Position numbers and translations under genes: made by a program. From Clostridiales bacterium UBA8153 (GTDB lineage Bacteria > Bacillota > Sulfobacillia > UBA8153), in the NCBI GenBank assembly GCA_003449495.1, contig DMHJ01000075.1, forward strand, positions 1 through 8,843: a stretch of DNA of 8,843 bases, in the 5' to 3' direction. The notes below the pieces were generated by a model, which saw nothing but the letters and a program-made list of their open reading frames with translations, ran no database searches and was not told the DNA's origin. How positions within the stretch are numbered: position 1 is the stretch's first letter; each line of letters begins with the position of its first letter. Below are positions 1-5,828 of this stretch, in pieces.

Positions 1-268
1 CCAAGTCGATCCCTATATACCGAATGTAGCCAACGACCTCTCCTTCCGTAGTGACAATTGTGTACCAAGATCTCAAGTAACCATGTTCCCTCCACCGTTC
101 TCTCAACTTGTCACCGAAGGAGGCGGGCGGCCCAATGTGGTGTCCGGAGTCCAAGTAGTTAGCGTCAGCTTCCTTCCACCAACTCTCGAACCTGTCAATA
201 TCCTCGATAGCCGTCGGCCGGATGCTTATCTTGGAGCCGCAACAGATGAATGCTTTGCGCAGATCCAT
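1..268 (-). CDS. GNAT-family N-acetyltransferase, N-terminal part (runs off window)
   Basis: The minus strand reads as one open frame of 89 codons from an ATG at 268 to the window edge, beginning MDLRKAFICCGSKISI. A strong Shine-Dalgarno (GAGGAGG) sits about nine bases upstream of this ATG, which decides the start. The protein has the look of the first half of a GNAT acetyltransferase: an opening beta strand with ISIRPTAIEDID, an aromatic stretch FESWWKEAD, and a strand pair ending in YTIVTTEGEVVGYIRYIGI, the usual lead into the acetyl-CoA-binding motif, which would lie outside the window. Substrate cannot be told. Base composition is visibly lower in GC than the DNA to its right, and it follows decayed accessory genes, so it may be acquired. 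Family assignment is from pattern only. Confidence 0.6.
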   Translation of the reverse strand, partial: MDLRKAFICCGSKISIRPTAIEDIDRFESWWKEADANYLDSGHHIGPPASFGDKLRERWREHGYLRSWYTIVTTEGEVVGYIRYIGIDL

Positions 269-346
269 AGCTCGCCGCCCTCCTCAATACCACTGAGCCA
301 GATTGTGCCGTCTCACATTGTTGTAACCCGTGGGAGGGAGTTTGTC

Positions 347-1606
347 TCAGATAACCGCTAGATGACCTAACCTACACAGTTCAACCTCTCGGTTCGCCAG
401 GTACCCGGTCAATGCCTCTTCGGTTGGGAAGTGTTTGTCTACCAGCGCCAAGTGCTCCTCGATCAGCCGGGGGCTATGCCCTGTGACCCGGCACATGGCC
501 TTGCTGGCAACCCGCTAGTACTGCAGCATCAGGACCCGGTCGAAGGCCCGGAGGTACTGAGCCACGGCCTCCGGGGTGGTAGATCCGGCGGGCGATCTGC
601 TGGGTGCCCAGTCCCTGAAGGGCCGTCTCGACCACGATGGTCTTGTGGGTCAGCGTGCTACCCAGGCCCAGCACGGTGCCGGCAGTGGGCAGCAATACGC
701 CGAACTGCTCCTGGTGCAGGCCGAGCAGCTCCCGGACCAGGGCGTCGTTCACACCGGGCAGCCATTCCAGGTCGAGCATGGTGAGCACCCCGTCCTGCCT
801 CCAGGCCTCGGTCGTGATCCGCTCCAGTTGCCTGACCTTCAGGGTCTTGAGGTCGCCGCGGTTGATGAGGGGCAGGTCCAAGTCCTCCGGAGCGAGCAGG
901 GTCAGGACGACCGACACCAGTAGCCGGGGACTGCCGCGACTGCCCCGCCGGGTGCCATAGACCAGCCAGGCCACCTGGCCCCGCTAAAGCTGCCGTAGCT
1001 CGGGGTCGCACCAGTCGCGGATTCCGGCCGCCAGCTCGACCATGGCCCGGGCCGGTTTGGCGGCATAGTCCTGAATCAGGCCGTCGACCACAGGCGCGAC
1101 CACCGATGTGGGCAGGCCGACCTCGCCCGGGCGCCGGGGGATGACATCCAGCGTCTCATCATCCAGCGGCGGGTCCGGTAGGACGCTCGCCTTGGAACCT
1201 CTCCGCCGGACGACCAGTTCCTGCTGGTCGGTCCAGCGCCACCGGGCATCCAGGGTGAGTTCCGGTGCGACTGCCAGCAACCGGTCTAGCGGCTCGTGCT
1301 CCAGGTGCCGGCGGGCGGCCGCAACCGGAAACCCGTCGGCCAACTTGCGGCTCCACTGCGCGGAGAGGAGGGGGTGGGAAATGACTTACGGTTGCGCTCG
1401 ATCACCGGCTCCCCGGGGACAACGCGCTCGGTGCCGGTCCGGGCTTCGTGGGCCACCAGGGCCGCATTGGTCAGCCTGACCGTCTCCTCGGCCGGTAGCG
1501 ACCGGGGGGCCAGATCAAACCGCTCCTTGAGGTGGGCGGTCTGTACCGGTTCGACGCCCCTGCTCGGCAGGGCGGCGTAGCGGTTCGGTTCGGTGGTTGT
1601 TCGCAA
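347..1606 (-). pseudogene. Degenerate DUF1670-like helix-turn-helix gene (copy A)
   Basis: Pieces in different frames join into one protein of about 415 residues. It begins with a TTG at 1606 behind GGAGGTG (a GTG at 1615 is the alternative) and carries LKERFDLAPRSLPAEE near its N-terminus. A frameshift near 1340 leads to a segment containing GFPVAAARRHLEHEPLDRLL. An in-frame TAG (984-986, after PELRQL) is followed without frame change by VAWLVYGTRRGSRGSPRLL and by a C-terminal helical region with LPTAGTVLGLGSTLTHKT and TQQIARRIYH. A second frameshift near 565 continues as TPEAVAQYLRAFDRVL, then a TAG (515-517), then CRVTGHSPRLIEEHLALVDK, ending at TGA 347-349. From memory this matches the uncharacterised DUF1670 family of Desulfotomaculum-type Firmicutes, with HTH-like C-terminal repeats. 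Function unknown; with two frameshifts and two stops it is dead. It is the downstream partner of copy B, five bases after it. Confidence 0.65.
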
Positions 1607-1611
1607 CTCCT

Positions 1612-2354
1612 TCACCTCCGGTCTGAAGTGCCGGGGCCTTTTCCCGGCTCACCTGCTTCCGCCATCCGGCGCATCCTCGCCATCCGGAAGGTCTGCCTGC
1701 CGGCAGGCAGGCGTAGTCCGGGTGGCGGAAGCGTGTGTGGAACTCGAGATAGCGCGTGACCACCCTCCTGGACATGCCCAGCGCCTGGCGGATGGCCGGC
1801 ACCGGGATTTGCCGCTCGGCCAGGTAGACCACCCGGGCGAAGTCTCAGAGGTAGCGCTCGCTGCTGTCGTAGCTGTGACCCGTCCGCCGCTTAATCTCGG
1901 TTTCGGGGTAGCCGTCCATGTACAGGGAGATGATCTTCTCCGCGTGGATCAGGGTGGAGCCCATGTCTGCCACCCGCCCCCGCGTCGGCAACAGGACCTC
2001 CTCGTGCTTCTTGATGCTCTCCTGGACGGCGTCTACCGCTAGTCCCAGCAGGTGGGCCAGGTGGGGCTGGGAAAGCGCCACGCCCTGACTGTAAGCCTGC
2101 GTGGCCAGCTGTTTCAGCCGGGCCCACTTGAGTTCCTGGGGGCCGCCCCGGCAGACCAGGCCTCAGTCCTCGGGCAGGATATAGTCCCGCACCACGACCA
2201 GGAGCCGGGCCTCGGCCAGATTCCTGCCGGAAGGCGCGTCCGCGGCGACACCGAAGGCGACCACCTAACCCGGCTGGTGCCCGGCCCCCCTCATCCGCGT
2301 GGCCAGCTCCTTGAGTTCCTGCACCAGTTGCCGGGCCGACGCCGGGGTGTGTAA
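1612..2354 (-). pseudogene. Degenerate, N-terminally truncated DUF1670-like gene (copy B)
   Basis: A second reading of the same protein type, paralogous to the C-terminal half of copy A: ARLLVVVRDYILPED, then LKWARLKQLATQAYSQG, LLPTRGRVADMGSTLIHAEK, ETEIKRRTGHSYDSSERYL and a final helical stretch AERQIPVPAIRQALGMSRR. Compare copy A's LLPTAGTVLGLGSTLTHKT in the same place. It is interrupted by TAG at 2265-2267, TGA at 2163-2165 and TGA at 1845-1847. A frame change of about 20 bases occurs at a perfect palindrome (1693-1710); skipping it restores FRMARMRRMAEAGEPGK and a stop TGA at 1612-1614, inside the Shine-Dalgarno of copy A. The two genes therefore once formed a coupled pair. The upstream end is cut near 2354, where the recombinase fragment begins. 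Family name is from memory; degeneracy is seen directly. Confidence 0.6.
1693..1710. repeat. 18-bp perfect palindrome inserted in copy B
   Basis: CTGCCTGCCGGCAGGCAG equals its own reverse complement. It lies exactly where the copy B frame breaks, and leaving out about 20 bases (palindrome plus two flanking bases) restores a plausible continuation, so it looks like a small insertion rather than ancestral coding sequence. Such GC-rich mini-palindromes are dispersed in some genomes; whether it is repeated here is unknown. Confidence 0.5.
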
Positions 2355-2630
2355 CCGTGCTCGCCCGACGGACGCTGCCTCCTTGCCAGCAGCGTGACCC
2401 ATGCGTGGCAAAACGCCGTTCGCCGGGCGGGCCTGCCGGGCTTCCGGTTTCACGACCTGAGACACTGCTATGCCTCCCTCATGCTGCAAGCCAACGTCAA
2501 CCCGAAAGTGCTTCAGCAAGCCTTGGGCCAGTCCTCGATCGGCGTCACGTCAGACGTCTACGCGCACCTGCTTCCGGGCATGTCCCAACAAGCGGCGTTG
2601 GCCATCGAAACCGCCCTGAAACCTAAATAG
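2355..2630 (+). pseudogene. Tyrosine recombinase (phage-type integrase), C-terminal fragment
   Basis: This plus-strand frame opens after a TAA at 2352-2354 and reads SPDGRCLLASSVTHAWQNAV, then the catalytic C-terminal block: FRFHDLRHCYASLML (the H-x-x-R box), LGQSSIGVTSDVYAHL (the usual LGHSS with His replaced by Gln, then the Tyr nucleophile region), ending PGMSQQAALAIETALKPK at TAG 2628-2630. A full integrase has about 350-400 residues; only the last 90 or so remain, and the N-terminal and first catalytic Arg regions are missing because copy B of the DUF1670-like pair abuts it. Internal GTG at 2394 could start a short protein but it would lack half the active site. It is the remnant of an integrated element whose integrase end lay next to the tRNA cluster. 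The Gln-for-His change also suggests relaxed selection. Confidence 0.8.
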
Positions 2631-2652
2631 ATGGGCAGAATGGATGGGCAGA
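2630..2652 (+). repeat. Two 10-bp direct repeats just after the integrase remnant
   Basis: GATGGGCAGA occurs at 2630-2639 and again at 2643-2652, a 13-base period. Short tandem sites directly downstream of an integrase gene are often arm-type binding sites of the recombinase or part of an attachment region. That role is inferred only from position. Confidence 0.4.
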
Positions 2653-2680
2653 GCCTACGACCAGGCCGCCTAAAAGGAAA

Positions 2681-2710
2681 CAGCCTCCTATCCAAGTGGG
2701 TAGGAGGCTG
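2681..2710. terminator. Bidirectional intrinsic terminator between tRNA operon and integrase remnant
   Basis: A 10-bp perfect stem, CAGCCTCCTA (2681-2690) with TAGGAGGCTG (2701-2710), encloses a 10-base loop. It is followed by GTCTTTTCCC on the plus strand and by a T-rich TTTCCTTTTA stretch on the minus strand. It would end transcripts of the tRNA-Met/tRNA-Lys unit (minus) and of the integrase fragment (plus). Confidence 0.75.
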
Positions 2711-2720
2711 GTCTTTTCCC

Positions 2721-2796
2721 TGGTGGGCCATATAGGACTCGAACCTATAACCGCCCGATTAAGAGTCGGATGCTCTACCGATTGAGCTAATGGCCC
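2721..2796 (-). tRNA. tRNA-Lys (anticodon CUU)
   Basis: The 76-nt minus-strand gene has acceptor stem GGGCCAT paired with ATGGCCC, discriminator A and an encoded CCA. The D arm holds AGCTCAATCGGTAGAGCA, the anticodon loop is CTCTTAA (anticodon CTT, at 2761-2763), and the T arm contains GGTTCGAGTCC. It reads AAG codons. It lies 13 bases downstream of tRNA-Met and directly before the hairpin terminator, so it is the last gene of this tRNA transcript. Confidence 0.95.
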
Positions 2797-2809
2797 ACTG
2801 CATGCAAAC

Positions 2810-2886
2810 TGGTAGCGGCGGCTGGACTCGAACCAGCGACACTACGGGTATGAACCGTATGCTCTGACCACCTGAGCTACGCCGCC
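2810..2886 (-). tRNA. tRNA-Met (anticodon CAU, elongator type)
   Basis: The 77-nt gene has acceptor GGCGGCG pairing with CGCCGCT (G1-U72 wobble), encoded CCA, D arm GTAGCTCAGGTGGTCAGAGC, anticodon loop TTCATAC, and T arm GGTTCGAGTCC. An initiator tRNA would have the C1-A72 mismatch and three G-C pairs at the base of the anticodon stem, neither of which is present, so elongator Met is favoured. A CAU anticodon can also belong to lysidine-modified tRNA-Ile2, but the overall sequence matches elongator Met of Firmicutes as I recall it. In Bacillus subtilis a tRNA-Met also lies between yabR and spoIIE. Confidence 0.9.
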
Positions 2887-2901
2887 TACACAACGCTCAG
2901 C

Positions 2902-2930
2902 ATTATAGCCAGCCCCGGGCGCACCGTCAA
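2902..2930 (-). promoter_or_regulatory. Sigma-A-type promoter for tRNA-Met/tRNA-Lys
   Basis: On the minus strand TTGACG (2925-2930) and a perfect TATAAT (2902-2907) are separated by exactly 17 bases. The -10 ends 15 bases before the 5' end of tRNA-Met, as expected for a strong stable-RNA promoter with a very short leader. Confidence 0.85.
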
Positions 2931-2963
2931 CGGCCCGCGAACGGCCGCCGCCGGAAAAGTAAC

Positions 2964-3050
2964 TGGTGCCGGGGGCGGGATTTGAACCCGCACGGGCACA
3001 AGCCCAAGGGATTTTAAGTCCCCGTTGTCTACCGGTTCCAACACCCCGGC
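2964..3050 (-). tRNA. tRNA-Leu (anticodon UAA)
   Basis: This 87-nt class II tRNA has acceptor GCCGGGG paired with CCCCGGC, encoded CCA, D arm with TGGAACCGGTAGACA, anticodon loop CTTAAAA (anticodon TAA), a long variable arm containing TTGGGCTTGTGCCCG, and T arm GGGTTCAAATCCC. It reads UUA. It begins 42 bases after the stop of the S1 gene and no separate promoter is evident in that gap, so it may be cotranscribed with that gene and processed out. Confidence 0.95.
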
Positions 3051-3092
3051 CACAATAAAAACACCCTCTGGCTACGCCATCGGGAGACCTAT

Positions 3093-3506
3093 CTACTCGA
3101 AATCGCGCCGGGTGCCGCGTCCGCCACGCTTGGCGTCGGTCTTCTTTCTTAGGTCGGTCTGCCTTTCGTCGGCCTCTTTGAGAAATCGGGCGAGCCGATC
3201 CTCGAAGTCACCCCGGCCCTTGGACGGGCGGTCCCGCCGGGCCTCGAGGCGGCGCGGCCCTGGTGTAGCCGAAGGCTGTGCCTGCCTGATGGAAAGGCCT
3301 ATCTTGCCTTTGGGATCTAATGACAATACCTTGACTTTGATCTTGTCGTTTTCCTTGAGAAAGTCCTTGACATCACGGACATAGGCGTCGGCCACCTCGG
3401 AAATGTGCACTAGCCCCGTCTTGCCGTTCGGCAACGTTACGAAAGCCCCAAAACTGGTAATTCCGGTGACCACCCCCTCAACGATGGCCCCGACCTCAAT
3501 TGTCAT
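3093..3506 (-). CDS. yabR: S1-domain RNA-binding protein (YabR type)
   Basis: An intact 137-residue protein starting MTIEVGAIVEGVVTGITSFG. Residues about 5-75 form one S1/OB-fold RNA-binding domain with the hallmark run GAFVTLPNGKTGLVHISEVA and a closing KVKVLSLDPKGKIGLSIRQA. The rest is a basic, charged tail (RRLEARRDRPSKGRGDFEDR, LRKKTDAKRGGRG) that could add nonspecific RNA contact. This is the size and layout of the YabR / general stress protein 13 family, which sits between divIC and spoIIE in Bacillus and Clostridia, here also following divIC and preceding tRNAs. The family's cellular role is not settled; it is probably ribosome- or RNA-associated in the cytoplasm. The start has a G-rich element (GGGGGGA) somewhat far upstream at 14 bases. 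A consensus-like promoter precedes it, so it is expressed independently of divIC. Confidence 0.9.
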   Translation of the reverse strand: MTIEVGAIVEGVVTGITSFGAFVTLPNGKTGLVHISEVADAYVRDVKDFLKENDKIKVKVLSLDPKGKIGLSIRQAQPSATPGPRRLEARRDRPSKGRGDFEDRLARFLKEADERQTDLRKKTDAKRGGRGTRRDFE

Positions 3507-3556
3507 GGCCCCAACAATTCCCCCCGTATCCTGCTTGGCAGCCGCCTAGCGACAAC

Positions 3557-3585
3557 AGTATACGATACGGGCGAATGAGTGTCAA
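3557..3585 (-). promoter_or_regulatory. Sigma-A-type promoter for the S1 gene
   Basis: Minus-strand TTGACA (3580-3585, perfect) and TATACT (3557-3562, one mismatch) are 17 bases apart. It lies about 50 bases upstream of the S1 start codon, giving a leader of roughly 45 bases. Its preservation fits the intact state of the gene and of tRNA-Leu beyond it. Confidence 0.85.
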
Positions 3586-4023
3586 GCAGGCGAGCCGCCT
3601 CGCAGTGTTGACTGTGCACTAGTACACCTAGTACGGGGCAACATTATGAGCCAGCCCCGCTGCCAAGGGTACGCCGGGTGCAGTTTCCGGCTGGACCCAC
3701 ATGCGAAAGACCCGGCCGTACCAGCACTGGCAAGGGACGGAGCCCGGTCCACGGCTCCTCGGTCGGCTGGTTGGTCATGCAGGTTGCTCACGGCTCAACG
3801 CACCGTATACCGGCCGGAGGTGGGCGCTTGGCTGCATGAGACATGTCCGCACGAGTGGCATTGGCCGGGTGTCGCAGGATTGAGGTCGGTCCCTGGGCAG
3901 AGCGCCAGTGGACTATGGACCGGTTGGCGGCGGCGCGGGCCCCTCGACGTCACGCACTCCCCACAAGAGAAAGGGGGCCCATAGTGCACGGCCGCTCTTC
4001 CGCCCGGTGTACACAGTCGCCCC
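3586..4023. other. 438-base gap between S1 promoter and divIC, no gene identified
   Basis: The usual layout has divIC close to the S1 gene. Here no frame gives a protein I recognise on either strand, and the open frames (up to about 110 codons) lack convincing starts and look like GC-rich noise. The visible structure is a tandem heptamer CTAGTAC at 3619-3625 and 3628-3634, 34 bases upstream of the -35 box of the S1 promoter, which could be an operator. No riboswitch core was recognised. It may be a heavily eroded former gene. Confidence 0.4.
3619..3634 (-). promoter_or_regulatory. Possible operator: tandem GTACTAG repeats upstream of S1 promoter
   Basis: On the minus strand GTACTAG is repeated after two bases, giving a 9-base period. 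Its position just upstream of the -35 element would suit an activator or other DNA-binding protein, but no known regulator's site is recognised. Confidence 0.3.
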
Positions 4024-4359
4024 CTAGGGAGTGGTGCGTACCGGCAGGTACTGGATCTCCCGGGACTTGACCAGGCCCAGTTCGTCCCGGGCTATACGTT
4101 CAATGTGGGCATCATCATTCAACAGCTGGATGTGGGCCTGCAAGATACTCCTTCTCAATTCGTAGGCCGCCACCTCAGCCTGCAGGCGAGCCAGCTCCCG
4201 CCGGGCCGACATTAACTCGAGCGTCCTACCCGCCAGTGAAAACCCGAACATGAGCAGAATGAAAGCCAAGATCAAGCTGCCCAGTCGATCCCGCCGGCGG
4301 CGCCTGCGCGGACGCTGCCGCCGGATTTCGTCTGCGGGCCTAGACGGGCGTGGTCTCAT
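4024..4359 (-). CDS. divIC: Cell-division protein DivIC/FtsB (septum formation initiator)
   Basis: An intact 111-residue small bitopic protein. A very basic N-terminal cytoplasmic tail (RRQRPRRRRRRDR, about 13-25) leads to one membrane segment (GSLILAFILLMFGFSLAG, about 27-44). A coiled coil follows (TLELMSARRELARLQAEVAA onward, about 46-80), then the conserved closing motif IERIARDELGLVKSREIQYL. This is the FtsB/DivIC layout; the protein joins FtsL and DivIB (FtsQ) in the divisome outside the membrane and helps activate septal peptidoglycan synthesis. ATG at 4359 is chosen because GGGAGGTGAAGGGAAGG precedes it; an upstream ATG at 4413 lies inside the previous gene and has no such signal. Its start overlaps the end of the HTH gene by 20 bases, implying cotranscription and translational coupling. 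Well preserved, unlike yabQ upstream. Confidence 0.92.
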   Translation of the reverse strand: MRPRPSRPADEIRRQRPRRRRRRDRLGSLILAFILLMFGFSLAGRTLELMSARRELARLQAEVAAYELRRSILQAHIQLLNDDAHIERIARDELGLVKSREIQYLPVRTTP

Positions 4360-4591
4360 CCTTCCCTTCACCTCCCGGGCCGGTATCGAACAGGGCGAGG
4401 GGATCTCCATCAACTACGAGGACCACCTGGTAGCCTTTCTGCTTGGCACGGCTAAACAGCGTTGCCACCGTGCTGGCACCTATGTTAAGGCGGAGGGCGA
4501 TCTCATCCGTCGACTGCCCCAGCTCTTTTAGCGCCACTACCTGCCGTTCCCGGTAACTTAGTCGTTCTACCCCGCGTATCTCCATGCGCAT
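4340..4591 (-). CDS. Small helix-turn-helix protein, sigma-70 region 4-like
   Basis: An intact 83-residue protein beginning MRMEIRGVERLSYRERQVVA. Residues about 11-51 form a region-4/LuxR-like HTH: LSYRERQVVALKELGQSTDE then IALRLNIGASTVATLFSRAK, the tail of which is the probable recognition helix. After it comes a short strand-like KGYQVVLVVDGDPLALF and a Gly/Glu-rich end. It has no other sigma-factor regions, so it cannot be a full sigma factor; a DNA-binding regulator is more likely. The ATG at 4591 is preferred because GAGGTGG lies eight bases upstream; an in-frame GTG at 4633 would add 14 residues encoded by a DnaA-box pair. It is placed between yabQ and divIC and overlaps divIC by 20 bases. 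Similar small genes at this spot in Desulfotomaculum relatives are remembered but not named. Confidence 0.75.
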   Translation of the reverse strand: MRMEIRGVERLSYRERQVVALKELGQSTDEIALRLNIGASTVATLFSRAKQKGYQVVLVVDGDPLALFDTGPGGEGKDETTPV

Positions 4592-4613
4592 CAGGCGGTC
4601 CACCTCAAGTACG

Positions 4614-4634
4614 TTTTCCACAGGATTATCCACA
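4614..4634 (+). promoter_or_regulatory. Pair of DnaA-box-like sites upstream of HTH-divIC
   Basis: TTATCCACA at 4626-4634 is a perfect DnaA box, and TTTTCCACA at 4614-4622, in the same orientation three bases away, differs at one position. A weaker inverted half (TGTGGACGT, 4638-4646) follows. They lie 23 bases or more upstream of the chosen HTH start, suited to DnaA control of a division gene pair; binding is inferred. Confidence 0.5.
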
Positions 4635-4689
4635 AACTGTGGACGTTTTTAGGACGTTCTGGCGACACATTCTCTACATCGGGGATTAT

Positions 4690-5158
4690 CCCTGCCGGGT
4701 TGACGACTTTTTTGCAACCAACCACCGCGGAAACCCGGAAGGTAGGCGAGGGGCGACGCGACGAGCCATTCCCACCCAAACACACTTTCAGCCTCGCCCC
4801 ACACCGGCGAACGGCGCGGGCCGCGAGGCAGGCACAACTGGTGGCGCGGCGCAGGACGCAGAAGAAGCGGATGCACAACCTGAGCAGGAGGGAATTCCCG
4901 CGTAGAGCAGACGGCGGCACCTGAGGCAGATCCTAGCTCCGCATAAAGCCGCAGGTCTCCCTAGTTGCCGTAGCCCAGGGCCGCGGCCAAGAACACCGAG
5001 ATAGAGCACCGGAACACCAGGTCGCTATGGTGCAACACCCAGCTGCGGGGATGGGCGAACCCCCGCCCTGCCCTGAACAGGTCAAAACTGAGACCGACCC
5101 CGATACCGGCCATGGTCATCACCAACAGTCAGTAGACCTGAGCGGCAAGGTCATCCAC
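4690..5158 (-). pseudogene. yabQ: Degenerate spore cortex biosynthesis gene yabQ
   Basis: YabQ is a small polytopic membrane protein needed for spore cortex formation in the mother cell. Near the start the minus strand reads DDLAAQVY, then an in-frame TGA (5129-5131) where Trp is expected, then LLVMTMAGIGVGLSFDLFRA, the first membrane segment. After a frameshift near 5080 the match resumes as FAHPRSWVLHHSDLVF, then a hydrophobic ISVFLAAALGYGN, a TAG (4961-4963) again where Trp of the usual GNWG motif is expected, and GDLRLYAELGSASGAAV. The C-terminal part toward 4690 is a basic, Cys/Arg-rich stretch in shifted frames and cannot be bounded. The start is uncertain: GTG at 5158, or ATG at 5154 with another frameshift. 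It follows yabP by about 50 bases, the conserved order. Confidence 0.75.
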
Positions 5159-5208
5159 CGGATTCGCACCCCTATAGCATGGTGCCGGCCCTGCTCGCTC
5201 GCCCCCAG

Positions 5209-5510
5209 TTACCGGAAGAGGCGACCCAAGAAGCCGCCCCCCTGGGCCTTCTTGCCCTTGGTGGCAGCGGAGTAGGTGAGGCTGGTGATCATGCCTTCGA
5301 GTAAGAGCAGGCCGGTCTCGAGGTTGAGCTCACACTCATGGAGGTCCTCACCGCCGGTGCTTAGACTCCCCAGCTCCGTATCAAGTACCAGTTGCAGCTC
5401 GTCAAAGGAGTCCGCATGCAGCACTCCTTGACGGCGACGCTCTCCCGGTTGACCACAGTAACCTGATGCTCCGGTGCTGTGGCTTTGAAGTCCCTGCCAG
5501 CCAGGCCCGT
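5209..5510 (-). pseudogene. yabP: Degenerate sporulation gene yabP
   Basis: YabP is a roughly 100-residue protein needed for spore cortex formation. The C-terminal two thirds is clear: GVLHADSFDELQLVLDTELG, then GEDLHECELNLETGLLLLEG, and the closing KAQGGGFLGRLFR typical of the family. Upstream, the expected HQVTVVNRESVAVK lies in a different frame, and one deleted G near 5427 (AAGGAGTG for AAGGGAGTG) explains the shift. With that base restored the frame opens right after a strong AGGAGGAGGGG ribosome site at an ACG codon (5508-5510), most likely a mutated ATG. Two independent lesions thus hit one gene: start loss and frameshift. Restored, it would have 100 residues, normal for the family. 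It lies 78 bases after rqcP. Confidence 0.85.
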
Positions 5511-5588
5511 TCCCCTCCTCCTGCCTCACGGCCTTGCCGTGCACCCTGGATATGCAGGCTTGGCCCAGATATGCCAATTCCCTGCCTC

Positions 5589-5828
5589 TTAGAGAACCAG
5601 GTACATGGACCGGGCCTCACCGGTGCCGGCAGCCTGCCGCAACTCGAGGACCTGCACTCTGCGGGTGTGACTACCGAAATTTAGTTCCAGGCTGTCGCCC
5701 GGCGCCACCTCCTGGCCGGCTTTGGCAACTCGCCCGTTCACCGCGACCCGGCCTGCGTCACACAGCTCCTTGGCCACCGTACGCCGCTTGACCAGCCGGC
5801 TCACCTTGAGAAACTTGTCCAACCGCAC
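5589..5828 (-). CDS. rqcP: RqcP, S4-domain ribosome-associated quality-control factor
   Basis: An intact 79-residue protein, (V)RLDKFLKVSRLVKRRTVAK at its start, followed by ELCDAGRVAVNGRVAKAGQE and PGDSLELNFGSHTRRVQVLE. Residues 1 to about 55 are a single S4 RNA-binding domain, the whole core of the YabO/Hsp15 family. In Bacillus subtilis this protein (RqcP) binds stalled 50S subunits and works with RqcH in adding C-terminal alanine tails to incomplete chains. GTG at 5828 is preferred because GAGGAGGGA lies just upstream; an ATG at 5858 has no such site and would add ten nonconserved residues. The gene stands between two broken genes (HU and yabP) yet shows no lesion, indicating continued selection. 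Its C-terminal tail past residue 62 is low in conservation. Confidence 0.9.
   Translation of the reverse strand: MRLDKFLKVSRLVKRRTVAKELCDAGRVAVNGRVAKAGQEVAPGDSLELNFGSHTRRVQVLELRQAAGTGEARSMYLVL

Noticed and set aside
83..361. A 92-codon plus-strand open frame
   Set aside because: It is opposite the acetyltransferase gene, which has a good ribosome site and family-like sequence; the plus-strand product resembles nothing.
3582..3984. Small open frames on both strands in the divIC-S1 gap, including one with CHSCGHVSC
   Set aside because: Cys pairs alone are not enough for a zinc-binding protein; starts lack ribosome sites and no known family is seen.
3640..4023. Cobalamin or other riboswitch in the divIC-S1 gap
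   Set aside because: Short GCCACT-like and GGTG-like strings occur, but no ordered conserved core could be assembled on either strand.
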